A DNA stretch of 51,065 bases from Planctomycetia bacterium (GCA_012269595.1 JAAXJX010000006.1:1-51065), one strand, 5' to 3'. Shown: positions 17,300-27,830, numbered from the stretch's first letter. Notes: generated by a model from the letters alone, not told the origin. Translations and numbers: made by a program.

Positions 17300-19384
17300 A
17301 TGAGTCAAGACATTACGCAGATGCGCAACATTGGCATCAGCGCCCACATCGACAGCGGTAAGACGACCCTCACCGAGAGGATCCTCTTCTACACCAACCG
17401 CATTCACTCCATCCATGAGGTGCGAGGCAAAGACGGCGTTGGAGCAACCATGGACTCCATGGAACTCGAACGTGAACGTGGTATCACGATTCAGTCCGCT
17501 GCGACCTATCTGGAATGGAAAAACAAGCACATCAACATCATCGACACCCCGGGCCACGTCGATTTCACCGTGGAGGTGGAGCGTGCCCTGCGAGTGCTCG
17601 ATGGAGCGATCCTGGTGCTCTGCTCCGTATCGGGAGTGCAGAGTCAGTCGATCACTGTTGACCGTCAGATGCGCCGGTACAACGTTCCGAGACTGGCTTT
17701 CGTCAACAAGTGTGACCGCACCGGTGCCGATCCCCTTCGTGTCTGTGACCAGTTGAGAGAAAAACTGCGTCTGAACTCCGTGATGTTCCAACTTCCCATC
17801 GGATTGGAAAATGATCACGAGGGTGTCGTCGACCTGATCACCATGAAGGCGATCTACTTCGATGGCGACAATGGTGAAGATCTCCGCTATGAAGACATTC
17901 CTGCAGACATGGTGGACGAAGCAGAAGAGCGTCGTGAGATGATGCTCGATGCCATCTCCATGTTCTCCGACGAATTGACGGAGGCGATGCTGGAGGAAAA
18001 TGTCACCGAGGAGCTGATCGTTGAGGCCACCCGCCGCGGTGTGATCTCTCTCGAGCTTTGTCCGGTGTTCTGTGGCTCTGCCTACAAGAACAAGGGTGTC
18101 CAGCCGCTCATGGATGCGGTCAACGCTTTCCTGCCCAGTCCGGTAGACATCAAGAACTACGCCATCAATCCGAAAAATGAAGAAGAGCGCCATGAAGTCA
18201 CCAATAGCCCGGATGACCCGCTGCTCAGCTACGCCTTCAAACTGGAAGATGGTGCCTACGGTCAGTTGACCTACATCCGCATTTACCAGGGAAAACTGGT
18301 GAAAGGCGAATTCGTCTACAACGCCCGCACCGACAAGAAGGTCAAGATCGGACGTATCGTGCGTATGCACTCTGACGACATGGACGACATCGACGAAGCA
18401 GGCTCAGGCGACATCGTCGCTCTCTTCGGAATCGATTGCGCCTCCGGCGATACCTTCCGCTCCGACGATACCGAGCTGGTTCTCGACTCGATGCACGTGC
18501 CGGAGCCGGTGATTCACCTCGCCATCAATCCTGTCGACCGCAAGGCTTCCGACAACATGTCCAAGGCCCTTCAGCGTTTCACCAAGGAAGACCCCACTTT
18601 CCGTGTTCGTTTCGATGCGGTCAGCAGTGAGACCATCATCTCCGGTATGGGAGAACTTCACCTTGAGGTTTACGTCGAACGCATGAAGCGGGAGTTCAAG
18701 GCAGAAGTGGAAGTCGGTGCTCCGCAGGTCGCCTACCGCGAGCGCATCACCTCACTGACAGAGTTCGATTTCACCCACAAAAAGCAGACCGGTGGATCGG
18801 GTCAGTTTGGACGCATCATCGGAACGATGGGCCCCAACGAAGAGGGCAACTTCGAATTCGAGAGTAAAGTCACCGGTGGTAACGTCCCCCGCGAGTACAT
18901 TCCGTCCGTCGAGAAAGGCTTCAACGCCAGTATCGATAAGGGACAGTTGATCGGTGCGCCTGTCGATGGTCTGAGCGTGGTGCTCAGTGACGGTAACTAC
19001 CACAACGTCGACTCCTCTGACATGGCCTTCCAGGCCGCGGCAAAGGGCTGCTTCCGCGAGTACTACATGAAGGGCAAGCCGGAGGTGCTCGAGCCGCTGA
19101 TGAAAGTCAGCCTCGAGGGCCCCAGTGAGTTCCAGGGCGACATGATCGGAACCCTGAACCAGCGTCGGGGTATTCTCACCGACACCTTTGATGAGGACGG
19201 TTTCGTTCGCATCGAGGCCGATGTGCCGCTGGCGGAAATGTTCGGATATTCGACCACTCTTCGTTCTGCGACCCAGGGTAAAGCCGAGTTCACCATGGAG
19301 TTTGCTCGCTACTCCCCGGCACCGCGGGATGTTCAGGAAGAGTTGATCGCCGAGTACAAGAAGGAGCAGGAAGAGAAGAAGTAG
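17300..19384 (+). CDS. fusA: Elongation factor G, mitochondrial-like (spd) type
   Basis: Predicted 694 aa. ATG at 17300 follows GAGGAGAAG. It is a GTPase that moves tRNA and mRNA through the ribosome. G-motifs: AHIDSGKTT (16-23 region), ERGITI switch, DTPGHVDF and NKCD. Domains II-V follow, including GMGELHLEV and the QFGRIIGT and [12 protein letters not shown] regions. HIDSGKTT, the insert-free [20 protein letters not shown] opening and [27 protein letters not shown] resemble mitochondrial EF-G1 more than canonical bacterial EF-G (HIDAGKTT). Planctomycetes are known to carry such spd-type paralogues, with translocation and recycling split between two proteins. It is not in a str operon here; it is monocistronic with its own terminator. 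Confidence 0.95.
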   Translation: MSQDITQMRNIGISAHIDSGKTTLTERILFYTNRIHSIHEVRGKDGVGATMDSMELERERGITIQSAATYLEWKNKHINIIDTPGHVDFTVEVERALRVLDGAILVLCSVSGVQSQSITVDRQMRRYNVPRLAFVNKCDRTGADPLRVCDQLREKLRLNSVMFQLPIGLENDHEGVVDLITMKAIYFDGDNGEDLRYEDIPADMVDEAEERREMMLDAISMFSDELTEAMLEENVTEELIVEATRRGVISLELCPVFCGSAYKNKGVQPLMDAVNAFLPSPVDIKNYAINPKNEEERHEVTNSPDDPLLSYAFKLEDGAYGQLTYIRIYQGKLVKGEFVYNARTDKKVKIGRIVRMHSDDMDDIDEAGSGDIVALFGIDCASGDTFRSDDTELVLDSMHVPEPVIHLAINPVDRKASDNMSKALQRFTKEDPTFRVRFDAVSSETIISGMGELHLEVYVERMKREFKAEVEVGAPQVAYRERITSLTEFDFTHKKQTGGSGQFGRIIGTMGPNEEGNFEFESKVTGGNVPREYIPSVEKGFNASIDKGQLIGAPVDGLSVVLSDGNYHNVDSSDMAFQAAAKGCFREYYMKGKPEVLEPLMKVSLEGPSEFQGDMIGTLNQRRGILTDTFDEDGFVRIEADVPLAEMFGYSTTLRSATQGKAEFTMEFARYSPAPRDVQEELIAEYKKEQEEKK

Positions 19385-19409
19385 TCTCTCCCTGATCTGA
19401 AATTCAAAA

Positions 19410-19448
19410 CGCCCGCAGGACCGATTCGATCCTGCGGGCGCTTTTTTT
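19410..19448 (+). terminator. Rho-independent terminator after fusA
   Basis: An 11-bp GC-rich stem (19410-19420 with 19430-19440) is followed by TTTTTTT (19442-19448). The opposite side has only a short A-run, so any effect on the aldehyde dehydrogenase transcript would be weaker. Confidence 0.9.
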
Positions 19449-19465
19449 GGTTTGGCTGGATCTGA

Positions 19466-21025
19466 TCAGGGGCGAACGAAAGTCTCCACGGTTCGCTTCG
19501 ATCCCTGCAGGGCGATCCGTTGTGAGTAAAGATCGAGAGCACGGAGACCTCCGAGCTCGGCTCCACCACCTGCTCTGCCCGGTCCTCCATGGAGAGAGGA
19601 AGGCAGTGCCAGTCCGGATCCCGGCGCCTGCGGGGCCATCTTTTCTGATCCCAGATAGAAGCGTCCACTGTAGGATCCCCCGCGTCGCAGGAAATCGTGG
19701 ACCCAATCATCCGAGTCACTGTAAACGGAAGTCACCAGTGTTCCGGCTCCGCGACTGTTGAGACATGCTGCAGAGGCTGCGGATCCGTCGTACCGGCAAA
19801 TCGTCGACACAGGGCCGAAGACTTCCAGATCGTGAATCACGTCCGCCCCACCCTCGTCGCGCGCTTCCAGAATCGTCGGAGCAAAGAAATAGCCTTTGCC
19901 CGCCTCTGCACCCACGCCGTCGCAACGTTCACCATTGCCATGGATCACATCCGCGACCTCTTTCAGTTTGTTGACTCCATCGAGTACTGAACTCAACTGA
20001 TCCGCGGTGGCCAGGGGGCCCATGTTGACAGTTTCATCATCAGGGCTGCCTGTCACCCTGCTCGACACCTCTTCAAGGAAGGATTCGACGAATGCATCCC
20101 GGCGCGAGTCCGGAACGAAGATTCGCCGCACTGCGGTACACTTCTGGCCACTCTTCTGGGTGACCTCCCGCGCCACTTCCCTGACCATCAGGTTCCAGGT
20201 TTCCGACCCGGGCTCCACATCATCACCGAGGAACGCCGCGTTGAGGCTGTCCGCTTCGATATTGACGGGGACGGACTGGGACAGAAGATTTTCATGGGAG
20301 CGAATACGAAGGCCAGTATCAGCGGACCCGGTAAACGCGACCACATCCTGACCATTCAGGTGATTGAAAAGATCCCCCACCGAACCACAGATCAGGCTCA
20401 GCACGCCATCCGGCAACACACCGGAATCGACGATGGCCTCGATACAGCGCTCGGTCACCAGGCAGGTGCTCGAGGCGGGTTTGGTGATCACGGGCATTCC
20501 CGCAAGAATGGCGGCAGCTGCTTTTTCGGCAAAGCCCCATGCCGGGAAGTTGAAGGCATTGATGTGGACGGCAACGCCATTGCGGGGAACACGGGCATGA
20601 CGTCCCCAGAAAACGGAAGAGCGGCCCAACTGCTCGCCTTCCCCATCCTCGAGGAAAGCCCCACTCCCCAACTCCTTGCCGAGGGCACCGTAGTGATAGA
20701 GGGTTCCCGATGCTCCGTCGATATCAAACTTGGAATCCTTGCGGGTGGTACCGCAGGATTTCATCGACAACTCCAGCAGTTCATCACGAATGGCATGGAT
20801 CGCTTTCGACATGCCGATCAGCAACTCACCCCGAGCCTCATGGGAGAGCTCTCTCAGTGCAGATCCTCCCTGTACCCGGGCATGCTGGACGACCTCGGCC
20901 ATGTCCAATCCCTCAGCGGAAACGCGAGCAAGAACTTCCTCTGTGGTGGGATCACGGAGTTCGACTCCCTTGTCCCCATCTGCAGCGTACCAATTGCCTG
21001 CCGCATAACTTCTGACGATTTTCAT
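19466..21025 (-). CDS. PaaZ/BoxD-like aldehyde dehydrogenase
   Basis: Predicted 519 aa. ATG at 21025 follows GGGAGGT. It is an NAD(P)-dependent aldehyde dehydrogenase with N-terminal PaaZ-type signatures: SYAAGNWY opening, HINAFNFPAWGFAEK, VITKPAS, FTGSADTG, IEADSLNA (general-base Glu) and GQKCTAVRR (catalytic Cys). Bifunctional PaaZ is ~680 aa and adds a MaoC-type hydratase. That domain is absent here, so the length fits BoxD or the stand-alone semialdehyde dehydrogenase of ring-cleaved aromatic-CoA intermediates. Known substrates are 3,4-dehydroadipyl-CoA semialdehyde (Box) or the oxepin-derived semialdehyde (Paa). No other Paa or Box gene lies nearby, so the pathway is unproven. Confidence 0.9.
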   Translation of the reverse strand: MKIVRSYAAGNWYAADGDKGVELRDPTTEEVLARVSAEGLDMAEVVQHARVQGGSALRELSHEARGELLIGMSKAIHAIRDELLELSMKSCGTTRKDSKFDIDGASGTLYHYGALGKELGSGAFLEDGEGEQLGRSSVFWGRHARVPRNGVAVHINAFNFPAWGFAEKAAAAILAGMPVITKPASSTCLVTERCIEAIVDSGVLPDGVLSLICGSVGDLFNHLNGQDVVAFTGSADTGLRIRSHENLLSQSVPVNIEADSLNAAFLGDDVEPGSETWNLMVREVAREVTQKSGQKCTAVRRIFVPDSRRDAFVESFLEEVSSRVTGSPDDETVNMGPLATADQLSSVLDGVNKLKEVADVIHGNGERCDGVGAEAGKGYFFAPTILEARDEGGADVIHDLEVFGPVSTICRYDGSAASAACLNSRGAGTLVTSVYSDSDDWVHDFLRRGGSYSGRFYLGSEKMAPQAPGSGLALPSSLHGGPGRAGGGAELGGLRALDLYSQRIALQGSKRTVETFVRP

Positions 21026-21179
21026 TTGGACCTCCCACACTTTCAGATCGGTGCCGGTTTTCAGGTCCCATTAGAAACACCGAAAGCGGGAGATTCCACA
21101 CTTCCACGAAGAAGAGTTGAGGGGTTTTATTGCGAAAGAACTGCTTCAGGAACCGCAGGGAGTGAGATCTTCCGTGATC

Positions 21180-23291
21180 TCAGGGCAAACAGGGCCCCAG
21201 AGAGTCTTCCGTGGGATCCAGCCCGTATCCGGGATAGGGATAAGGGATCGTTTCTCCTCCTGAGAAGAGATAGGAGAGACTGTAAATGGCGTCGCCAATA
21301 TTCAGAATGCCGTCGTCATTGGTATCTGCCGCATCTGGACACACAGAGGGAGCCCCACCGGTAAACAGGTAATCGAGCATGAAAATGGCATCGGCAATGT
21401 TCACTGTTTGGTCGTAGGTCGCATCTCCCCTGACAAACAGAAATTGGGGCTGCTCTGAAACCAGAACCGTGCCGGGGATGAAATAGGGCTCAAGGGCAAA
21501 TCCACCCTCGATGGCGTAAATCGTATTGATCGGAGGGAAACCGATCCCGTTTGCAAATCGCAACTCTGTTGAACTGCCCAAAGGCAATCCGAAGGCGACC
21601 TCGTAGTTCAGGGTACAGAGGGTGTGATTGACCCCGGGATCCACAGTGCGACCGTCGAAGGGCGGCAGGGTATCGAATATCACCGCCAGATAGAGGCTCG
21701 AGTTCTCACCTTCATCGAAAATGTTTGAAATGATGAACTCGGGAGACAACTGGGCTGCCTGGGTACCATCGATGGAAACTTCATTCATCTGCAAAAAGGT
21801 GCCATCGTATTCGACGCCGATCTGATAACCCTGCAGGGGATCCACATGTGTCCCCAGAACCGGGTGGTAAACCGGTTGCCCACCGAAGACTGAGATATCC
21901 GCAAACATCATGTAGTTTTCGGGAGCTGTCACAACGACGGGCATGACTGTCTGCGCCTGATCACTTCCACCAGGCCCCTCGACTGTCAGGGAAACCGTAT
22001 ATTCCCCTGGCTCCGTGTAAGTGTGGAATCCTGAGGACGCAGTGCTGGTGGTTCCGTCACCCAAGTCCCAGAAGTGGCTGGCGATCATTCCGTTGCTGTT
22101 GCTCTCAAAATAAATTTGATGAGGCGCCACTCCATCATTCTCAGAGGAGATCGCAAGCGAAGCCTCCGGAGCAGGAATGTTGTTCTGGTAGTAGATACTT
22201 CCATCGCTGCGCAGGGTGGCCATATGAACATTCGCCGCCACATCCAGACTCATGGAGTGATCCTCTGCTTCGATTCCGGTGTCCTCAGTGGTCAGGATCG
22301 TAGCTGCCATACTGGCCAACCGAATCGAGCCCCCCTGAATCCATGTCGCTTTCCACGATCCTTCAGCGACAGAATCGAGATTCAGATCCGTGATCGCAGC
22401 ACCGGACTGGCGCTGGCTTCCCACGTGATTCACAACTCCTGTTTTGAGGTCGGCATGGATGAAATGAACCACCATCCCCGAGACCGCCACCAGATGCAGT
22501 GATCCATCGAGAAGAACAGAAGCGGCCCAGTCATCGGGAGTGAATCCGAAATCATGAAGCTCCAGCGTGGGCCCCTGAGAGAGTTCATCGACGACCGAGA
22601 ATCGGAAAAGCCCATTCTCATTCCACAGGATGGCTCCAGATCCATTACCCATTCGAGCAACTGCACAGGATGATCCGGTTCCCAGAGAAACTTCAGGACT
22701 GCCTCCCAGGCGGTAGAAGATCTCTTGTCCTGTCACGGAGGTTTCAATCCAGCTGCTCAGACAGGTTCCATTCACCAGGGAAGTCACCACAGGATCATGC
22801 GCGTCGCCCAGGCCTGCACTGTACTGAACCGGCAACTCAAAACCTGAAGCAACACTCTGGGCCACGAAAATCGCTCGTTGCCCTGAAGGCAGGGGCAGGT
22901 CAAAGGCCATATGAATACTGGCCAGAGGTCCCTGCTTGTGAACGAGATCACCCAGACCGGAAGGCGTATCGAAGACGGGGGTCAACTGATTGCCCCCCAC
23001 CAATGACCCTCCAAAGAGAATCTGGGTGTCGGAGTGAGCACTGAAGGTCAGAAAGGGTGGCAGGCAACCGGGGCAACTTTTGTCGACCTCGACATACGGT
23101 TGCTGCATTTGATACCCAGGGGGAGAAATCAATTCCGGTTCACTGAACTGGGCATGGAGTGAGGAGACCGTCAAGGAGGAGATTCCCAGAACCAAAGCGA
23201 CCAGACAATGCGCCAAAATTCCCGCCCGGCGGGCAACGGGAATGCGCTCTTGAGAGTCACTCTTGCGGACTGTGGAAATCATCGATCGCAT
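21180..23291 (-). CDS. Secreted PKD / cohesin-like / dockerin-like protein
   Basis: Predicted 703 aa. The ATG at 23291 has GAGGAGGG upstream. A signal peptide (LAHCLVALVLGISSLTVSSLHAQ) is followed by a beta-rich region of ~330 residues with propeller-like periodicity. A PKD-type beta-sandwich follows (SNGMIASHFWDLGDGTTS, HTYTEPGEYTVSLTVEG). Next is a cohesin-like domain of ~150 residues (VGVEYDGTFLQMNEVSID-type, LYLAVIFDTLPPFDG, LCTLNYEVAFG). The tail is the dockerin-like module (GDATYDQTVNIADAIFMLDYLF, TNDDGILNIGDAIYSLSYLF). A cohesin-like and a dockerin-like domain on one chain could allow self-assembly; this is inference. Confidence 0.88.
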   Translation of the reverse strand: MRSMISTVRKSDSQERIPVARRAGILAHCLVALVLGISSLTVSSLHAQFSEPELISPPGYQMQQPYVEVDKSCPGCLPPFLTFSAHSDTQILFGGSLVGGNQLTPVFDTPSGLGDLVHKQGPLASIHMAFDLPLPSGQRAIFVAQSVASGFELPVQYSAGLGDAHDPVVTSLVNGTCLSSWIETSVTGQEIFYRLGGSPEVSLGTGSSCAVARMGNGSGAILWNENGLFRFSVVDELSQGPTLELHDFGFTPDDWAASVLLDGSLHLVAVSGMVVHFIHADLKTGVVNHVGSQRQSGAAITDLNLDSVAEGSWKATWIQGGSIRLASMAATILTTEDTGIEAEDHSMSLDVAANVHMATLRSDGSIYYQNNIPAPEASLAISSENDGVAPHQIYFESNSNGMIASHFWDLGDGTTSTASSGFHTYTEPGEYTVSLTVEGPGGSDQAQTVMPVVVTAPENYMMFADISVFGGQPVYHPVLGTHVDPLQGYQIGVEYDGTFLQMNEVSIDGTQAAQLSPEFIISNIFDEGENSSLYLAVIFDTLPPFDGRTVDPGVNHTLCTLNYEVAFGLPLGSSTELRFANGIGFPPINTIYAIEGGFALEPYFIPGTVLVSEQPQFLFVRGDATYDQTVNIADAIFMLDYLFTGGAPSVCPDAADTNDDGILNIGDAIYSLSYLFSGGETIPYPYPGYGLDPTEDSLGPCLP

Positions 23292-23593
23292 CTGCCAAGT
23301 CCCTCCTCATGAGACCGGTTTCAAAACTTCAGGAATAGTCGTCTGGTCTGACTGAAAGGTTCCATCGTCAAATCCGCGGGACTCTTCGATACCCCGGCAA
23401 AACGTGGGAACCACACACCTCTGCTTTAAAAAAGCCTGGAACGACACCTCAAGTTCCGAATGAATAATTGACTCTCCTATTGGACCATCGATCCCTACCG
23501 GGGGAAAGGCAGTAAAGCCCCGGTAAATCCGGCTCAAAATTACTGAAAATCAGGTTCTCTCGAAACGGTGGCAAGAAATGAACCGCACCGTCT
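23292..23593. other. Intergenic region with one GC hairpin, no gene seen
   Basis: 302 nt between the PKD protein start and the small membrane protein stop. An inverted repeat TACCGGGG (23496-23503) / CCCCGGTA (23518-23525) could form a hairpin with a 14-nt loop; no U-run follows on either strand, so it is not a standard terminator. No riboswitch consensus was recognised. Confidence 0.4.
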
Positions 23594-23860
23594 CTAATGA
23601 GTCCTCGCATGTTCCTGCAGCGACTCCTGAAAACGCAGGGCGAAATGGACGCCCAGTGAGCAAAAAATGCCGACTCCGAGGACCAGAGGGCTCCTCGTGT
23701 TCCCTGCCGGAGTGGAATTCCAGCCTGCAGTCGGAGAAGTCCCCTCAGCAGTGGCTGGGCCCGACACGGGTGTTTCTGCTGAAAATGCCCCAGAGAGCCA
23801 TAGCAGCAAACTCAGGAGCATTGGAAGCGCAGATATCTTCAAGACGGTGACCTGTTTCAC
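23594..23860 (-). CDS. Small exported membrane protein
   Basis: Predicted 88 aa with a GTG start at 23860, strongly supported by AGGAAGGAG 5 nt upstream. It has an N-terminal signal-like segment (ISALPMLLSLLLWLSGAFSAE), a low-complexity Thr/Pro/Gly-rich linker, then a second hydrophobic helix (LVLGVGIFCSLGVHFAL) and a short charged tail. The topology would be a periplasmic loop with one C-terminal membrane span. No family was recognised. It is divergent from ispG. Confidence 0.7.
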   Translation of the reverse strand: MKQVTVLKISALPMLLSLLLWLSGAFSAETPVSGPATAEGTSPTAGWNSTPAGNTRSPLVLGVGIFCSLGVHFALRFQESLQEHARTH

Positions 23861-23983
23861 GGTGCTCCTTCCTGTTCACCATTTTACCGGTTGGGACCAG
23901 AACCGCTCGATAGAAACCCCCACCGGGGAGATACTTGAAGTCAGTGGCAGTGGTGCTGCTCTTTTTGTGATCCGGGAGGCTCG

Positions 23984-25138
23984 ATGTCCTCGCACGAAAT
24001 CACCCGAAATCCGACACGTGCCGTACGCGTGGGCGAACGCATCATTGGATCAGGTCAGCCGATTCTGGTTCAGAGCATGTGCGCAACCCACACCACCGAT
24101 CTCGATGCCACCTGTCGACAGGTCGATGCCTTGTCAGCAGCTGGTGCAGGGATCGTGCGCCTGGCCGTCGATTCGAAAAAGGATGCGGAAGCAGCCATCG
24201 CTATCGCCGACAGGGTTAAGGCCCACATCTGCATCGATCTGCAGGAGAACTGGCGTCTCACTGAGATACTCGCACCCCACGTGGCAAAAATCCGCTACAA
24301 CCCCGGGCACCTTCACCATCACGAAAAGAAGGTCCCGTGGCAGGAAAAGGTCCAACGCATCGCCGACTGGGCGGTCGCTTCTGATATTGCCCTGAGGATT
24401 GGCGTCAACTGCGGCTCCGTCGACCCGCTTCAAAAAGAAAAATGGCCTGTGGAAGATGACATTTCTCCATTGGTTGCCAGTGCACTCGAGCATTCCGAGT
24501 TTCTCGACTCCATCGGCTTTGAACGCTACGTCGTCTCTCTCAAGGATTCCAATCCGAATACGGTCATCGAGGCAAACCGCCGATTTGCCGAACAGAGACC
24601 GGAAATTCCCCTGCACCTCGGGGTGACGGAGGCGGGATTGCCCCCTGACGGAGTCATCAAGACCCGGGTCGCCTTCGAGCAGTTGCTCTCCCGGGGTATC
24701 GGTGACACCTTGCGGGTGTCATTGACCCTTCCCAATGAAGAAAAACATCAGGAGATTATCGAGGGCCAGAAAATCATCGATGATGTCTATGCCGGCAGGG
24801 TCCGCAGCGTGGTGCGTTACGAATCGAGCGGGCCCAACATCATCTCTTGCCCCTCCTGTTCCAGGGTAGAGAACGGTGACTTCGTCAAGTTGGCCAAAGA
24901 GGTCAAGGAACTCTCCAAAGCCTACCAGGAACACTCCTTGACCATCGCCGTCATGGGCTGCCGGGTGAATGGACCCGGCGAAACTGATGATGCGGATCTG
25001 GGACTCTGGTGTGCCCCCAGCTTCGTCAATCTCAAGCGCGGTGAGGAATCCCTCGGAGCGTACCCTTACGATGAAATTCTGGGAAAACTCCAGCAGGAAA
25101 TAGAAGGCCTGATCGAAAGTCGATCATCCACTTCCTGA
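23984..25138 (+). CDS. ispG: 4-hydroxy-3-methylbut-2-enyl diphosphate synthase
   Basis: Predicted 384 aa, ATG at 23984 after GGGAGG. It reduces 2-C-methyl-D-erythritol 2,4-cyclodiphosphate to HMBPP in the MEP isoprenoid pathway and carries a [4Fe-4S] cluster. Visible motifs are [19 protein letters not shown]-type barrel strands, [16 protein letters not shown] (two cluster Cys) and [10 protein letters not shown] (third Cys plus the catalytic Glu). The length is close to the E. coli-type single TIM-barrel plus Fe-S domain, without the large insert of plant or Chlamydia enzymes. Monocistronic; no other MEP gene is near. Confidence 0.97.
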   Translation: MSSHEITRNPTRAVRVGERIIGSGQPILVQSMCATHTTDLDATCRQVDALSAAGAGIVRLAVDSKKDAEAAIAIADRVKAHICIDLQENWRLTEILAPHVAKIRYNPGHLHHHEKKVPWQEKVQRIADWAVASDIALRIGVNCGSVDPLQKEKWPVEDDISPLVASALEHSEFLDSIGFERYVVSLKDSNPNTVIEANRRFAEQRPEIPLHLGVTEAGLPPDGVIKTRVAFEQLLSRGIGDTLRVSLTLPNEEKHQEIIEGQKIIDDVYAGRVRSVVRYESSGPNIISCPSCSRVENGDFVKLAKEVKELSKAYQEHSLTIAVMGCRVNGPGETDDADLGLWCAPSFVNLKRGEESLGAYPYDEILGKLQQEIEGLIESRSSTS

Positions 25139-25160
25139 ACGGCGATTCCAGGAATTGAAC

Positions 25161-27779
25161 TCAGGGTTCGCAGCCTTCGTCGCAGCACAGATCCCCCGCG
25201 GTCGGATCCACTCCGCAAACCCCCGGTGCCGGAGGTGCAGATCCTCCGGAGAAAAGATGGGCCAGAAGTGCGACGGGATCGGCAATATCGAGAACTTCGT
25301 CATCATTGACATCGCCTGCATTCGCGCAATGAAGAGGTCCTCCCGCAAACAGAAAATCCAGCAGTGCAATGGGATCGGCGACATTGATCATACTGTCGGC
25401 ATTGGCGTCTCCACGGACGAAGCGACCACTCACCCACCCGCCAGGAAACTGAACCACACTGACCGTGTTCCCGGATTGCGCGCCATAACCAAGGTTGGCG
25501 GCGTAGATCTTGTCCCCGGCAGGACTGGCGGCAATTCCAAAGGTGTAATCCCCCTCAACCGGAATGACCCTTTCGATGGCGTCGATCATCGGTGGGGAGT
25601 TGGGATCACCGACGAGGTTGAAGTCAGGAAGACGCACGATCGCCACATTGCCGAGACCCGCCCCCAACTCTCCTGGACCCGTGTTGGGGTGTCGACTGAA
25701 TCCCCAGTTGGTGACGGCCAGGTAGGGAGTATTTGGAACAAGGACCATCTCTTCCGGTCCGGTTCCGATACGCAGTCTGGCGACCACTTCTCTGGAGTGA
25801 CGATCAATGACTGAGGCATGGTCCAGAGATCGATCGAAGCCAAAGTTGCCAACCAGCAAGTGTTGTCCATTCTCGGTCAACGCAAGCGCTTGCGGAAACT
25901 CATCCACGGCGATCGCAGTCGCGACGAGGGTGTTGACCGTGATTTCCCAAACCCTGACCCCCGTAGGGTCAGAAACGTATACCAGATCTCCCTCGGGAGA
26001 GGAGATCATTTCCCGGGGAGCACCGAGGCCACCCACCTCTCCGAGGACCTGATGTCCGGGAATTGACCAACGGGTCACCCGGCCATCTCCTGCAGTGGCA
26101 ACAAACAGGGATTCCCCATCCGGAGTGATAGTGAGTCCCAAAGGACTCACCCCCAATGCGGGAAACGAATCGATCAGGTCGAGGGTCACCGGGTCGATAC
26201 ATTCGATCCGATCCGCCGTGTAATTGACGATGTAGAGACGCGTGCCATCCGGGGTCAGCGCGAGACGATAGGGCCCCGGGGAAACCGGGATCGTGGCTTC
26301 CACCTCATCGGTGGCGGTATCGATCACGGAAAGAGAACTGCCACCGGATGCCCCACTGAAGTTCGTGACGAAGAGTCGACCGAGGCCGGCATGCAGGGCA
26401 AGTCCGATAGGCCCGGTGCCGACTTCGATGGGACTGGCGAGTTCGGAGGGGTGATCCGGTGCACACGTCTCTCGCACGATCAGGGAATACTCTCCGGATT
26501 CCCCACTGGCATGTCCATCGATGACGATGGTGACCGTTTCACCTGCGGCCACGAAGGCAGCTGGAATGCGTGCGCGTGTCGCATCGAGACCGCAACCGTC
26601 ATCATTACAGGCTCTGACATTGGCATTGGTGGGCTCTATGGAAACAGGCGGGCAGGGGCCGCTGACAAGGGCGATCTCAGTATCAAAATCACTGCCACAA
26701 CTGTCGATCTCAATCCAGGTGTCCTGAGTTGCGGTAAAGCGATAGAAGTGTTCCGGCGCACCCTCAAAAACAAACTGGCACTGATGCTCGAAGCGGGAGA
26801 CTCCAGCAGTCACTCCATCGACCTGAAAAGGCAGTGAAGGGATGACAAAAGCCTGCTCACACACCTCACCGGGCCCCGGTGGAGGAATCGCTGTTATCGT
26901 CCCCACCGCTTCACCGGAGTCACTGATTCCGTAGCCATCAAAAACCACGAAATACTCAACCCCCTCCGTCACCATGAAAGACAATCGGGAGCGCCAACCG
27001 TTCACTCCGCAGGCATCGTCGCTGCAACCTATCGCGGTACCAGACCCTGCAGGTCCATTCTGGGATCCACCCTGCGGGCAGGTTCCCTCATAGACGTAGA
27101 CCTTGGTATCAAAATTGGAATCACACAGATCGATGCGGATCACGCCTGTCTCTGCCGCAATGAATCGGCGAACCACATCGGGAGCACCAACCGCGTCAAA
27201 AGGACAGGATTCGTTGTAGTCATCGACGGCCCCGCTGGTCGAGACTGTGCCACTCCACGGAATCGAAATCATCTCGGCCTGCTCGCAAAGATCCGAGGGG
27301 ACCCTCTCAGCGATGCTCAGATCATAACTTCCGCAGTCGGTAGTCCCGTAACCATCGACCACCAGAAAATAGTCCACACCCGCAAGCAAGTCGACGTCGA
27401 CCAGCTGTGATCGCCAGCCGTTCACTCCACAGGCGTCATCATTGCAACCGACGTACACGCCCGAATTGGAAACAGACGGACAACTGCCCTCGTAAAGATA
27501 AACCTTTGTATCAAAACCGGAGGAACACAGATCGATGGTCACGGTGAGGTCCCTGTCGGGCGTGTAGCGATAAACGAGGTCTCGTCCCCCTGTCGGATTA
27601 AATGGGCAGCTTTCGTTGTAATCATCCAGTGCGCCGCAGGTCTCACCACTCCCAACAAAGGGAATCGCACCGATCACTGCTGCCGACGCACAATCTTCTC
27701 CACCGACACCCTGGGCAGAGAGTATGCCAGGGCAACAAACGGACAACAGGAGTAGACATGCGTAGCGATAGAAACCGAT
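25161..27779 (-). CDS. Secreted protein: three PPC-like repeats, YVTN-type propeller, dockerin-like tail
   Basis: Predicted 872 aa if translation starts at ATC 27779, three nt after GGAGGT. The first usual start codon (TTG 27746) would cut the signal peptide (YACLLLLSVCCPGILSAQ) in half. No other in-frame ATG, GTG or TTG exists before the upstream stop. Residues ~30-430 are three Cys-rich PPC-like units with a repeated DDYNESCPF ... FDTKVY ... CNDDACGVNGWRS pattern. Residues ~440-770 form a YncE/YVTN-like beta-propeller (LSVIDTATDEVEATI, LALTPDGTRLYIVN, LGLTITPDGESLFVA). The tail is the shared dockerin-like module (ANADSMINVADPIALLDFLF, NDDEVLDIADPVALLAHLF) ending in a Cys cluster. Likely a surface or extracellular binding protein. 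Confidence 0.86.
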   Translation of the reverse strand: MGFYRYACLLLLSVCCPGILSAQGVGGEDCASAAVIGAIPFVGSGETCGALDDYNESCPFNPTGGRDLVYRYTPDRDLTVTIDLCSSGFDTKVYLYEGSCPSVSNSGVYVGCNDDACGVNGWRSQLVDVDLLAGVDYFLVVDGYGTTDCGSYDLSIAERVPSDLCEQAEMISIPWSGTVSTSGAVDDYNESCPFDAVGAPDVVRRFIAAETGVIRIDLCDSNFDTKVYVYEGTCPQGGSQNGPAGSGTAIGCSDDACGVNGWRSRLSFMVTEGVEYFVVFDGYGISDSGEAVGTITAIPPPGPGEVCEQAFVIPSLPFQVDGVTAGVSRFEHQCQFVFEGAPEHFYRFTATQDTWIEIDSCGSDFDTEIALVSGPCPPVSIEPTNANVRACNDDGCGLDATRARIPAAFVAAGETVTIVIDGHASGESGEYSLIVRETCAPDHPSELASPIEVGTGPIGLALHAGLGRLFVTNFSGASGGSSLSVIDTATDEVEATIPVSPGPYRLALTPDGTRLYIVNYTADRIECIDPVTLDLIDSFPALGVSPLGLTITPDGESLFVATAGDGRVTRWSIPGHQVLGEVGGLGAPREMISSPEGDLVYVSDPTGVRVWEITVNTLVATAIAVDEFPQALALTENGQHLLVGNFGFDRSLDHASVIDRHSREVVARLRIGTGPEEMVLVPNTPYLAVTNWGFSRHPNTGPGELGAGLGNVAIVRLPDFNLVGDPNSPPMIDAIERVIPVEGDYTFGIAASPAGDKIYAANLGYGAQSGNTVSVVQFPGGWVSGRFVRGDANADSMINVADPIALLDFLFAGGPLHCANAGDVNDDEVLDIADPVALLAHLFSGGSAPPAPGVCGVDPTAGDLCCDEGCEP

Positions 27780-27830
27780 GAGACCTCCAGAACCGAAAAT
27801 CGGGACATACCCATTCTACTGGGTGAAATT

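Noticed and set aside
23307-23537. 76-aa minus-strand gene
   Set aside because: No SD and no domain character; it lies in the likely leader of the PKD protein gene.
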